A DNA stretch of 64,000 bases, taken from NCBI RefSeq assembly GCF_963678635.1, contig NC_087065.1, positions 73,543,345 to 73,607,344 of the forward strand, written 5' to 3'. The notes under the pieces were generated by a model. It was not told the origin of the DNA. It saw only the letters and a list, made by a program, of their open reading frames with translations, and ran no database searches. The first letter of the stretch is position 1, and each line of letters starts with the position of its first letter. The DNA is from Symsagittifera roscoffensis. Taxonomy: Eukaryota; Xenacoelomorpha; Acoela; Convolutidae. This document shows, piece after piece, positions 54,240 to 64,000 of this stretch. The position numbers and the translations under genes were made by a program.

Positions 54240-57200
54240 CATGACCCAATCCAAGGTGTTCGGCCTCCTCGTTAAATTTCACTTTCTTCTTTCGAACCAT
54301 GGTTCGCCTTGATATCTCTTCCGGGATCTTCTCTTCTAGTGACTGCACGACATCTTTGCCATCGCGTTGCTTTTCTTTCAACGAGTCCTCGCCATACGCT
54401 GCCTCATCTCGTCTCAGTATTGAGATTTCTGGCTCGTCTTTATCATTGGTCCGCACAACGGATCTATCGTCTAAAAGATTCTCAAGTAATCCCCACAAGT
54501 CCTCACCTATCTTCGCACTTGCCGCCTCTACTTGTTTAAGATTGTAACCTTTCGCCTTTAGTGTTTCCCTCACTACTTTTGACTTGAGCTCTACTTCCAT
54601 TTGCATCCCTCTGTTTTTCTTCAAGATTGTTCTCTCTGGACGCTCGTCTGGCATTTCGGGATGATCTTCTTTTGGTTTACCTGACTTGTCGAGCCACCTT
54701 GTGAGTGGAAGGCTGTCGTATGTTTCTTTGTCCATAAAAGAGAAGCCATCTTTGATTTCTGTCTGCTCCGCTCCCCTTTGTTCCTTTGCTCCCCTTTGTT
54801 CTTTCGTAGAATTCAGTCCTCTTACTCAAGCTATCGGCATTTCGATGTTCGTCCCTTGTTCTGTGTTCAAGGATCATATTGTAGCCATCCAAGCGAACTA
54901 TCCATCTTCCAATGTAGCTCTGATCCATTGAGTACGCTTTCAACCAGCTTAGTGCTCTATTGTCGACCCGTAACTTGAATGGTTCGCTACCTAGGTATGT
55001 CCTGTATTTCCCTACAAAGGTGACAACCGCAAACATTTCTGCCTTGGGCGCGCCGTACTTCATTTATGTATCCTTCAAGACTTTTCTCCCGTTTTCTATC
55101 GGTCTCAAGACTGTCTTCCCGTTCCATTCCTGCTCTTGATGGAGTATGCCCGAGATTGCTACCATCGACGCATCCGTATCCAGCACGTACATCCTTTTTT
55201 CGGTCGGCATACCTAGCACACACAGTTGCTTCACACAAATCCTTCTTTATCCTCTGGAATGACTCTTCCGCTGCGTTGTTCCACATGAATTTCTTGCCTG
55301 TATGCCACATGAGTTGTTGCATTGGGTACACTTTGTCAGCATAGCCCTTAATGAATTCCCTGTAATAGTTCGCAAAACCCAAGAAGCTCATCAGATGATG
55401 CTCCGTTTTTGGCGATTTCCAAGTCAGCACCGCTTCTACTGCGTCTGGGTCTGGTCTGATGCCATGTTTATCCACCATCCTCCCCAGGTATTTAATTGAG
55501 TCCTTGAGTATCTCGCACTTCGATGGCTTGCATTTTAGTCCTGCTCTTTTCATGCAAGCGAACACCTCATCTAGTCGCTCGATGTGGTCCTCTAGAATAG
55601 GTGTCGTTATTACCACGTCGTCCATGTAGCACATCACCAGGTTGCCAAATTTTTTCGTTACACTTGTCAATGCGTGTGCCATCAATCGTTGAAACTTAGC
55701 CGTGGCATTGCAAAGGCCAAAGGGCATCCTCTTCTAATGAAACAGCCCCAGCTCGCAAGCAAACCCTGTCCTGCTTCCTCAGTGGGACCTGCCAAAAAGC
55801 CGACCCTAAATCAAGGGTTGTAAAAAACTTTGCATCCCCTAATTTTGAGAGGCTCTGATCAATCCGAGGTATGGGATAGGCATCCTTCACCGTGACGGAG
55901 TTCAGATATCGAAGGTCACAACAAAACCTTAGTTGGTCTTTCCTTCTTAGCCATCACTACTCCACACGCCCACGGTGATTTGGATGGTTCTATCATATCA
56001 TACTCTAGTAGGGTTTCAATTTATTTTCTATGTGCATCCGATTTGTTAGGGGTCATACGCCTCGCCCCCTCCCTATGTGGTACCGCCGACTCTTCAAGCT
56101 CTATTTCATGCTCAACAAAACTACAACATCCAATGTTTGCCTTAAGTTTCGAAAAAACGTCCTCATTCCGCTCTAGTACGTCCTTGATGGCTTCGAGTTG
56201 TTCGTCCGTTAACTTGCCCCTTAAGTGCTCTATCTCTGGTAAAACCGGTTTTTCCTCTTCTAATTCCTCTAGTGTTGGTCTTTCCGGAAAATTCGAACAG
56301 CTCGAAAGTCCATCGTCTGTCTCTGACTTAAGCGAATTCACAAGACTTGATGAATATTATATTTTCTTCAATCTTCTCAAGATACAAATGTTATCCCTAT
56401 GATTCGGGCAATCAAGAACTTTTTTTTCAAATTTTTAGTCATTTCATATCGAGTTTTTACAGGTAGGGCGTATCCCAATTTCCTTCTCCTCTGGATTGTG
56501 ATTGGTATATCATGAGTATTCAACAGTACACTGACGCAGAGGCCACTCTCGGTTATCGAGAAGGATCTTCCTAAAATAGCAGCTTTTTCACTATTTGGAT
56601 TTGGGACAATGCACACTTGTTTATTGTCACTTAGTTCATTATAGTTTTTCATCCGCAGGCTTACTATTGCTGCTTTGTTTGCTTTCAGCCTTACCCTCCT
56701 ACTCAGGAATACCGCTGCTTTATTCTCATTTGACATTATCAGATTTACCGGATTAACTACGTACTTACTTTCCGGGTACCGAATCCTGAACATCGCATTG
56801 TTTAGATCAATTGTTACATCGAAATTCCTGATGAAGTATCTGCCCAAAATGAAATGGTCAGACTCATCTAGATTCTCTAACACGAAGAAGCTCATCCACA
56901 AATTGCGTTCCCTCAAGTTTAGGGCTATTATTGGTGTTCTGCCTAGTGCCCGCAGCGCCCCTTTGTTTGCTGCTGACAGCCGTATTCTCGATGCTTTCAA
57001 GTCGTCTTTGTCGAAGCCCATCTTGTTCCATGTTTCGATTGATATGACCCTCAAGACTGCTCCTTTGTCCAATAACCCACGCAGTTGAGTCTTCTTTCCC
57101 CTTATGTCTAATACGTGCCCAGATACGTCCGCTTCCGTCCCGATATGCATCGCATCTTCTTCCAACATGGCACAGTGCCCAATCGATTTCACTTTTAGTT

Positions 57201-59305
57201 CTTCTCTACCCACGTATATTTGTCCGGCTAGGTCTTCATCGCATGTTTTCATTGTCTTCGTGTTGATGTTTATTCCATCTATATTTAGCACTACCTCATG
57301 TGGACCATACGCTTCCGTGTACCTATTGTCGACGCGAACTGATTTGCTGCTACCCCTCGTGAGTAGTGCCCTCACGGCTCTAGAAGTTGTTTGTGGGCTT
57401 ACTGCACTCAAGTAATCTGCGTACACATCGATGTGCATTATCGTCTGATCGCTCGGTTCACTCAGGTTTCTTGTTACTTCGTGACCGCCCACTGCGATTA
57501 TTGACATTATTTTTGCTCCAATTTTGGTTATGCCAAATGGTTTTCCCGTCACCATCTTTAGAGTGTTGCAATTACCACCTTTTATTGCACTCTCCGTGGC
57601 CTCCGGCACAGGGATTGTTCTGCAGAGTGTCTCATTCAATTTCTGCCTTTCTATCTGCTGCCTCAATTGTTGCTCGATCTCTTTTGTAGCCAAGTCTTGC
57701 TTCACTTTGTTGATTGCTTCTGCAGCAGTTTTCTGGTAGTTTATCTCCAGTGAATTCCCAATCTCGGCCTCCATGGCATTCCTGACTTGTGTTACTGCTT
57801 TCACTGTCTTTGTTGGTAATTCTCCACTTCCTACCTCCGTGTTCTTCAAATCGATTTCGGCTCGTCTGTTCCTCGTATTCTGTACCGCAGCCAGTGCTAA
57901 TTTGTGTTTGGGATGATTTTGATTCTTCACAGCCTCCCAAAATAACAGACACTCTATCCTGAAATGGCCATCTTGATTACAGAAGAAGCACCATGCGCCT
58001 ATCTTGATGATTAAGCCACTATAGAACTCGTGTTCCTCCGTTTGGCTCATGTCTTCTTCATCCGGACTTTTCATGCCTTGTTTGTATGTCGTGCAATCCA
58101 CCACGTGATGATCCGCTGATCCGCAGTTTGCGCATGACCATCTCTCAGCTTGTACCATGACGACCTTTGTTGTTGGGCTCCCCCTTGCACATTCCCTCCC
58201 TCTGAGTACGAGTACTTATTCGGTTTCATCAACATGTACTCCCTTGACTTTTATCTCATCTCTTCCGGGGTTGGTGCATTATCTTTTGAAAGTGTATAAT
58301 ACGTTGCCAACATCGTTCTCAAATCGTCACTTTTTACCCCGTCGATGAACTTCGAGGCGATGCTAAAATTGCTCCTGTTTGTCGATTCTTCCGGGCCACT
58401 CTTTCTTCTCAGGCTCTCAAGATCACCCAGGAACCGGTCGATTGACTCGTCGTCCCTCAGTCTTCTTTTTTCAAGTCTAATCATAGCTTGGTGGCCCTTC
58501 ATCCCTGATCCGAATCGATTTAACAGTATTTCGAATATCTTATCTGCCGTATCACGTTCATCTTCCTTCTTCGCCCCTACGAAATTCAACGCTGTGCCCT
58601 CTAGATTAATCAGTATTGCTGTGCAGGCCTGTCTTTCGTCATTCAAGTTGTCCTGTTCTAAGTGTAGTCTCAAGACTTCCACCCATGTGTCAATGCAGCC
58701 ATCCGAGTCGTCTTTGAACTCTTTGGGTTTCTTTAAGGTCTTCCTGGATTTACTACTTCCTCTATCACTCGAGTCAGTGTTCCTTGTCGCGAACGCCTCC
58801 GGTGTCATGTTCATCATCTCCCAGGTGCTTGCCCATGTCATGGCGTCGGGTGCTGCATTAGTGTTCGTAATTAAGTCCTCTCGTGCATTCTTAGCATTTG
58901 AGGTTGCACCCTTCTTGATGGTCTTAGACCCCCTGCCCCTGTGCTCGGTGCAATCCAGGGTAACGGTGTAGGCTCCCGTTTATTCCGTTGCGGCTCTGTG
59001 AAGTCAACGCTGTTGCCTTGCGGTCTATCTGCTACCAGCTTGTCTAGCGTTCTAGAGTTTCTCAAGAGAGCATCCAGTTTGGACTGTGTGGCATAAGAAC
59101 TTTCTGCTTGGTCTCTGCTCATTGTGTCCATTCTCGTCTCTAGATTCCACAACTTTTCGTTCACAGTGTCGTACCGTTGCTTTATATCCTGCATGACCTT
59201 TTTCATATAATTCTCACGCTCTTTTTCGGTGGCCTCTACTTTGTCTGACATCTGCTGTAACTTTTCATCTGTCGCCCTTGCCAGGTTGAAGCAATTGTCC
59301 AGGTC

Positions 59306-59999
59306 CTAGTTCTTGTTGTATCGTATTTCCTTTTTTAGCATTTGTCGATCCTCTCCGCTGCACCTCAATTTTTTGTCGATTTGCTCCAACTTTGTCATCA
59401 AGTCGCCCAGCTCGAGAGAAGTTATTTTTTCATGGTTAGCTGTTGCCCCACTTTTGATCTGCTCATCGTCTTGTTTGGCCTCTGTTGTTATTGCAGAAAC
59501 TGTTCCAAATGTTTTGCTTTTCTCGGTCGTTGGTACCAGCTCCTCCTTCTCTCTTGGTTTCATTCCGACCATCGCTGCAATCTTCTCTGTGGACGACATT
59601 TTTTTTTGTTTGAGAATCATCTTTTATCGTTTCCGGCGTGTTACTTGTTGTGTCTTCAGTATCAATTGATGAAAACTCTATCGTCTTCTTCTCTTGTTCT
59701 TCCGCATTCGGCATTAATGTTGATTCCGTTGTTTTTCTTTCCACCTCGTCAACACTCTGATCTGGTGTCTCAAGATCGACTTCTATAGCAGGTACAGTTG
59801 GTCCTTCCACAGTGCTTTCTTTCGTCTTGTGTTCCTGTGCGCTTCTTGTCTTGAACAAGTTCACTGAAAAGTTCTTTCTCATTACTTTCGGATCCGACAG
59901 TGTTGTTCTTCGTTGCGACGAGTTATGATTTTTCTTCGACTCTTGAACTCTCTCATCTGCTATCGGTATCCTACTTCGCCTCATGATTTTTATATACAA
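59306..59999 (-). pseudogene. element 2 pre-gag ORF, frameshifted
   Basis: Starts near 59999 and shares SRIP with element 1 close to the N-terminus. It is charged and Ser/Thr-rich, with a C-terminal coiled coil (LEQIDKKLRCSGEDRQMLKK). A run of nine A (59607-59599 region) throws the frame, and eight would keep it. The second segment (59620-59306) ends at a TAG, after which the frame continues into gag, as in element 1. Confidence 0.7.
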
Positions 60000-60164
60000 T
60001 TTTCTTTGTTTACAATATTAATATTTAAAAGTTTCTATTATAAAATTTTAAATAAAAATCTAAAAAGTTTTCCTAATTCTCCTAATAAAAAATCATTCGA
60101 GTCGTAATCTTAATAGTGTGGACTTTTTGCTGTTTTTGATCGTTCTGACTGGTTCCTGATGCTT

Positions 60165-60905
60165 TTACTCAAGTGTTGGTACACCTCGTACTGTCTCAAG
60201 ACCTCTTTGTTCTAGTATTGGGACACTTCACACTGTTCCAAGACCTTCCGTTCAAGTGTTGGGACACTTCACACTGTCGCAACACCCTTCGTCCTACTGT
60301 TGGGACACTTCACACTGTCCCAAGACCTAGTGTTGAGACACCTCGCACTGTCCCAGGACTTTACCCTCAAGTGTTGGGACACTTCGCTCGGTCCCAAGAC
60401 CACCCACTCAAGCGTTGGAACCCTTCTCACCGTCCCAAGACCGTCGTCCTAGTGTTAAGACACTTCCTACTGTCCCAGGACCTAGTGTTGGGACACCTCG
60501 CACTGTCCCAAGACCTCTCGCTCCAGTGTTTGGACACTTCGCACTGCCCCAAGACCCTTCGTCCAAAAGTTGGGACACATCGTACTGTCCCAATACCTCT
60601 CACTCAAGTGTTGGGACACTTTGCACTGTCCTTAGACCTCCCACTCAAGTGTTGGGACACCTCGCACTGTTCCAAGACTACCTGTTCAAGCGTTGGGATA
60701 CCTCGTACTGTTCCAAGACCTCTCACTCAAATGTTGGGACACCTCGCACTGTCCCAAGACCCCTCACTCAAGCGTTGGGATACTTCGCACTGTCCCAGGA
60801 CCCCTCACTCAAGTGCTGGAAAACCTCGCACTGTCCCAAGACCTTGTTACAGTCGGATCTCTTGTTCTTCGGTGTTGGAACACTTAGATCACTATCCCTG
60901 GTACC
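60165..60905 (-). repeat. ~40-bp hairpin-forming tandem repeat, about 18 units
   Basis: The plus-strand unit is GTTGGGACACTTCGCACT followed by GTCCCAAGACC and CTCAAGT. In each unit GGGACA can pair with TGTCCC (minus GGGACAGTGCGAAGTGTCCC), giving a 6-7-bp stem. Units lie about 40 bp apart from 60175 to 60880 with variable decay. Confidence 0.85.
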
Positions 60906-61687
60906 ACCACTTGAGCTCTAGTGTTAAAAATTCCCCAAAACCCAATTTTACTGACCAAAAGTTTTACCTATTAGCCCCCCTGTATTTACCTCCCTTTATT
61001 AATCCGTTACAAGTCGAAACACGACTTGTTTTTAAGTGTCTCGTGGTCGACTATTCGTCAAAAACCGATAAAATTAGTTCCAAAAACGTAAAAATTTAAG
61101 CGAGAAAAATGATGAAAAACAGAAAGATGATCACACCTAAGACTCAAAGGTGACCAATGTCGTCGTTTCGTTAAAAAAATGTCTGGTACCTGATTGTCAC
61201 GCGTTTTCCTCCCCCCTACTAACGACCTTATGGGGTATTCTCCTTTCGGGTTTCAAAAACTATCTATTTCCTACCTCCCCACCAAATCCGATCAGGTTAC
61301 CTACCTTTATTCGATCTTAAATTTTGATATCCTCGCGTTGCAACTCTTGTTCTGGGTCTAGAGATGAATCTTTGTAGACTCTGGTTATACTAATGTAACT
61401 AAATCGACGATATCGATTGTGTAGTTTCTATAATGTGTCCCCCCTTTTTTCAATTTGCAACCGCCAACCTCTAACTTAATCAGCCCCCTTCTAACCTCCC
61501 CCTATTTAGCCCCCCTCTTAAGCCGAAAATTACCTTAAGGGCGATGGGTGCTAAACCTCTAGAGAGAAAACCGTAGAACCTGTTTCCAAGCTCTGCTCAA
61601 GTAAAAACGTATCCTCAAAACAGTGGGTATCCGCTTATCCATTTTTACACTTTTTTCCTATAAAGTAATGTGGATTCTAACGATACC

Positions 61688-61999
61688 CGATTGACCAAAC
61701 AGAACACCTCAGTGAGTCCTTCTCTGTTTGTTCTGATTCCGTGCTGGTTGTCTCCTTGGCGTGTCCAGCACCACTCTCCAGCACCACTTTCCCACTTGGC
61801 TAGTCACCTGTTCCATTCAAGTCTCCTAGTGGTCCGTCGATTGACTAAACAGAACACCCTTGTGTGCCCCTCTCTGTTAGTTCTTGCCCGTGCTGGATGT
61901 CTCTTTGGTTTTTCCAGCACTTCTTGGGTCCCCTTCCTGAGAACCTCTTTCCCACGTGGCTGGTCACCTGTTCCAGTCAAGTCTCTTAGTGGTCCGGTG
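61688..61999. repeat. ~155-bp tandem duplication in the element 2 leader
   Basis: Two units start GATTGACCAAACAGAACACC and GATTGACTAAACAGAACACC and end CAAGTCTCCTAGTGGTCCG and CAAGTCTCTTAGTGGTCCG. Confidence 0.85.
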
Positions 62000-62465
62000 A
62001 AGTTGCAAGCTATCTGAAAAACCATAACAACGCCCTACAATTGGGCACCTGTATAAAGTTGCTGATTTGATCGAAACGATCGGTCTCATTGGAAAACAGT
62101 GTGGGTATACTATTTTAATTAAATTAAAAGTTTGATCCACCCAACCTGGAAGTCAAAGCCACTGTCCTTTTTATGTTTTATGGTTTTTTGTTCCTTTTTC
62201 TATTCTTTTTTGGTTTTTTTTTGTTTTGCTTTTTGTCTTTTACTCGTTTTTTGTCCCCCTAGTTACCCCCCCCCTTTACTCGGTTAGCTAGGCCTTGTTC
62301 GGAGAGAGTACCAAGAAATTTTCTCGAGTTTTCTTAAAAAGCTATCACGGTACAACGGTAAGGTTTACACGTTCCCGCTGAACCGTACCACTGGTACTCT
62401 AGAATGGACATGTAGCCCGGAGCCGTGTCAAGTGGGTTTGATCCCGTATTCTTGATGTCGTCAAA

Positions 62466-62482
62466 AACACCCAGGAGCGCCA
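62466..62482 (-). promoter_or_regulatory. primer binding site of element 2
   Basis: On the minus strand TGGCGCTCCTGGGTGTT lies 11 nt after the 5' LTR and is identical to the 17-mer of element 1. Confidence 0.8.
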
Positions 62483-62493
62483 TAAAAACACTA

Positions 62494-63272
62494 TGTAGCA
62501 GTCGCCTACTTAATTCACATATGAGGTTAAGAAAAATAGGCCCTATAACCATTGGCTCAAGAGTCAGGAACACTAACTCTTGTGTTTTTCTACCTCAAAC
62601 GTTCGGACCCACTTCGGTTCACTTGCGACATGAGACTAAAACCTTTGTTACAGATTAAAGGCCACCATCAAATTACCCCCCCACTCTAGAAAATAAGAAC
62701 GTCCCCATAATTAGGTCTCAAACTACCTAAAACACGCGAAAGCCGTTAAAAACAGGGTCGGAACAATCCGTATAGTTACTTTTTATTAGACAGTGGGACT
62801 TTGATCCATTTCAGATGGATCAACTTAAAACTCTCCTTATCTCAACATAACAAAATAAAACACACTCAAGAAATTTAAATTGGGTACTCACATACCGGCA
62901 CAGTCTAGAATTGGAGTAACTAAGTCAACCAGCAACTCTAGCATAAATGGGTAATCAAGTTTGACTCAAGAAGTTTTGATCAAATCAGTTTTAACTCAAG
63001 AAACAAGTTTTGGTTCTGGACCATTGGGAGACTTCGCTTGTCCACCTTTCCACCGAAGATTCACTCTGGTCCACTTCTAATCTAATTCTTCCTTGTTCGC
63101 GATCGCTCTGCCTTCTGTTTCGAACAAAACATCTCTACTCTCGTGTAATCTTATATCCGGAAATTGCGTCCAGTTCGAATCCAGTTCGAATTTTTGAAAG
63201 TTTTAATTTCACCCCAAAATCATGTTTCTTGCGTTGCTCAAGGTCAATTTCCAAATATTACTGACTGGCACA
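62494..63272 (-). repeat. 5' LTR of element 2 (right copy, 779 bp)
   Basis: Direct repeat of 33973-35517 without the hAT insertion and lacking about 110 bp near 63168. Begins TGTAGCAGTCGCC and ends GACTGGCACA on the plus strand. Confidence 0.85.
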
Positions 63273-63396
63273 GTTTTTCAATTTTTTCTCTTCTATCTTT
63301 GTTTGCTCTTCAAAATTTACAAGAAATCCTTGACGACTAGTCCAATTTACAAGAAATCCTTGATTGCGATTTAACCGAACTAACTATTGAATAAAT
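63273..63396. other. flank of element 2 with a short direct repeat
   Basis: AATTTACAAGAAATCCTTGA occurs twice, 26 bp apart (about 63319 and 63345). No gene. Confidence 0.6.
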
Positions 63397-63963
63397 ATGC
63401 TTGGAGTGGACATCAAAAAAACTAAAGCAATGGGTCGAACGGGATTCCCACAATTGTGTATAAGCACACTAGTAGAATCATCAGTGACTCACTTTCTAAA
63501 CATTTCGCAATTTTCATATAACGTGCGCCGCGCAATACAAGGCGAGTTGTCAAAAACCTTAAGAAAGAGTGACAACAAAATGAAAAGTTTCGGCAATTTG
63601 GTTCTCCAAGGGAGACTGAGCGCTGCCGGGAAAGTCTTATCACAAAGGGATGCTATTGAGAGCAAAGATGGCCTTGTTACATCCGATTGGTCAAGATGGA
63701 AACCGTGAAGAATTGCTACAAGGTATTCCTCCCGAAGTCCATCCCGTGATCTTTAAGAATCTGGGCGCGAAGAGGATCTACTCAGCGGCTCGTCGGTTTC
63801 ATGGATCCTCAGGTCCATCAGGTTTAGATGCGCACAATATGAAGAAACTCTTCTGTTCCAAGAAGCACAATAGAGCCTCAGAAAGTCTTTGTGAGTCCTT
63901 AGCCGCTCCTGGAAGGAGAATATGCACCGAGTTTGTTGACCCAAAATCACTAAAATCTATATA
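63397..63963 (+). pseudogene. reverse-transcriptase retroelement fragment, frameshifted
   Basis: Two overlapping frames (63397-63708 and 63650-63963) form one broken gene. The first reads KSFGNLVLQGRLSAAGKVLS. The second reads ELLQGIPPEVHPVIF, GSSGPSGLDAHNMKKLFCSK and APGRRICTEFVDPKSL. This order, ahead of the RT core, is known to me from RT-bearing mobile-element proteins common in invertebrate genomes. The polymerase core is not reached before a stop and the window end. The frame change lies around 63660-63700. Confidence 0.6.
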
Positions 63964-64000
63964 GCATGCCGAGCAATTGCACTGAATAAAAATGATGGTA

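Larger units (their letters stand above)
51235..59305 (-). pseudogene. gag-pol: element 2 Gag-Pol polyprotein, broken
   Basis: Collinear with element 1 Gag-Pol over its whole length in about ten frame segments. It shows the coiled coil; capsid-like Gag (GCIDTWVEVLRLH, FEILLNRFGSG); knuckles CANCGSADHHVVDC and CFFCNQDGHFRIEC; a protease with DKG instead of the catalytic DTG; RT with YMDD; RNase H (DNRALSWLKAYSMDQ); a charged linker; integrase HHCC and D, D, E residues (QIDHQKI, FQSDNGKAF, VVESQNRM); WRGPF; and the conserved VRGVGVGLTHTEN plus macro-like end. Stops and frameshifts recur, for example near 58.2, 56.4, 55.7, 55.0 and 52.3 kb. Confidence 0.88.
60000..62465 (-). other. long 5' leader of element 2
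   Basis: About 2.5 kb with no credible gene. It holds the hairpin-repeat array (60165-60905) and a ~155-bp tandem duplication (61688-61999). Open frames on the plus strand here are products of the repeats. Confidence 0.7.
33973..63272 (-). mobile_element. Element 2: giant degenerate Ty3/gypsy-like LTR retrotransposon with nested insertions
   Basis: LTR-like direct repeats (33973-35517 and 62494-63272) bound a minus-strand element. Read 5' to 3' it has LTR, PBS, leader, pre-gag, gag-pol with macro-like end, an SGNH-containing ORF, ORF3, PPT and LTR. Flanking GTT is present on both sides (33970-33972, 63273-63275). It spans 29.3 kb; removing the nested 6.1-kb element and the 641-bp hAT element with their duplications leaves about 22.5 kb. 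LTRs differ by roughly 8-10% by eye and all genes carry frameshifts or stops. The proteins are homologous to element 1 throughout but clearly diverged, so it is a sister family and not a copy. Confidence 0.88.

Noticed and set aside
60173-61099. 308-codon plus-strand ORF in the element 2 leader
   Set aside because: Its protein is a run of the 40-bp repeat (VLGHFALSQD-like), antisense to the element; no start context or homology.

Overview
The window is animal nuclear DNA, most likely from an invertebrate. It has AT-rich noncoding sequence, spliced exons with GT..AG introns, a sphingomyelin-synthase gene, tRNA-derived SINE-like repeats, a LINE remnant, hAT-like elements and several LTR retrotransposons. 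Nothing in it looks bacterial. The species cannot be named from the sequence.

Region 1 (1-9.5 kb): a four-exon sphingomyelin synthase gene on the minus strand (coding exons between 9001 and 1496). Its introns carry two related tRNA-Lys-like SINE copies, a 156-bp tandem repeat and a dispersed repeat pair.

Region 2 (9.5-15.4 kb): decayed repeats. These are two outlying satellite monomers, a 421-bp hAT-like miniature element with near-perfect 8-bp target duplications, and a dead LINE (PHD-finger ORF1, endonuclease). A ~168-bp satellite array sits inside the LINE, and the LINE also carries a poly(A)-only insertion flanked by a 10-bp duplication.

Region 3 (15421-33817, plus strand): an 18.4-kb Ty3/gypsy-like LTR retrotransposon (element 1) with 921-bp LTRs that I read as identical. 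It is inserted in the LINE. Its order is LTR, PBS, a ~3-kb leader full of hairpin-forming GGAGGGGT repeats, a 331-codon pre-gag ORF ending at an in-frame TGA, gag-pol (PR, RT, RNase H, long linker, integrase, and a C-terminal macro-domain-like module), a 920-codon ORF3 of unknown function, polypurine tract and LTR.

Region 4 (33973-63272, minus strand): a related but diverged and broken giant element (element 2), about 22.5 kb once later insertions are subtracted. It has the same layout plus an extra ~5.5-kb gene between pol and ORF3 that carries SGNH/GDSL-hydrolase motifs. A 641-bp hAT-like element sits in its left LTR (8-bp duplication), and a 6.1-kb Ty3/gypsy element (36868-43007, 204-bp LTRs) splits its ORF3 (6-bp duplication).

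Region 5 (63.3-64 kb): a frameshifted reverse-transcriptase retroelement fragment.

The most unusual points are as follows. Two sister families of giant LTR elements carry a conserved macro-like Pol C-terminus and an undescribed ORF3. One of them also carries an SGNH-like gene. The 12-nt polypurine-tract motif TGTCCGGGGAGT recurs at matching internal positions of both elements, in different reading frames, which suggests extra plus-strand priming sites. The leaders hold unrelated tandem hairpin arrays. Both giant elements appear to make 3-bp target duplications.
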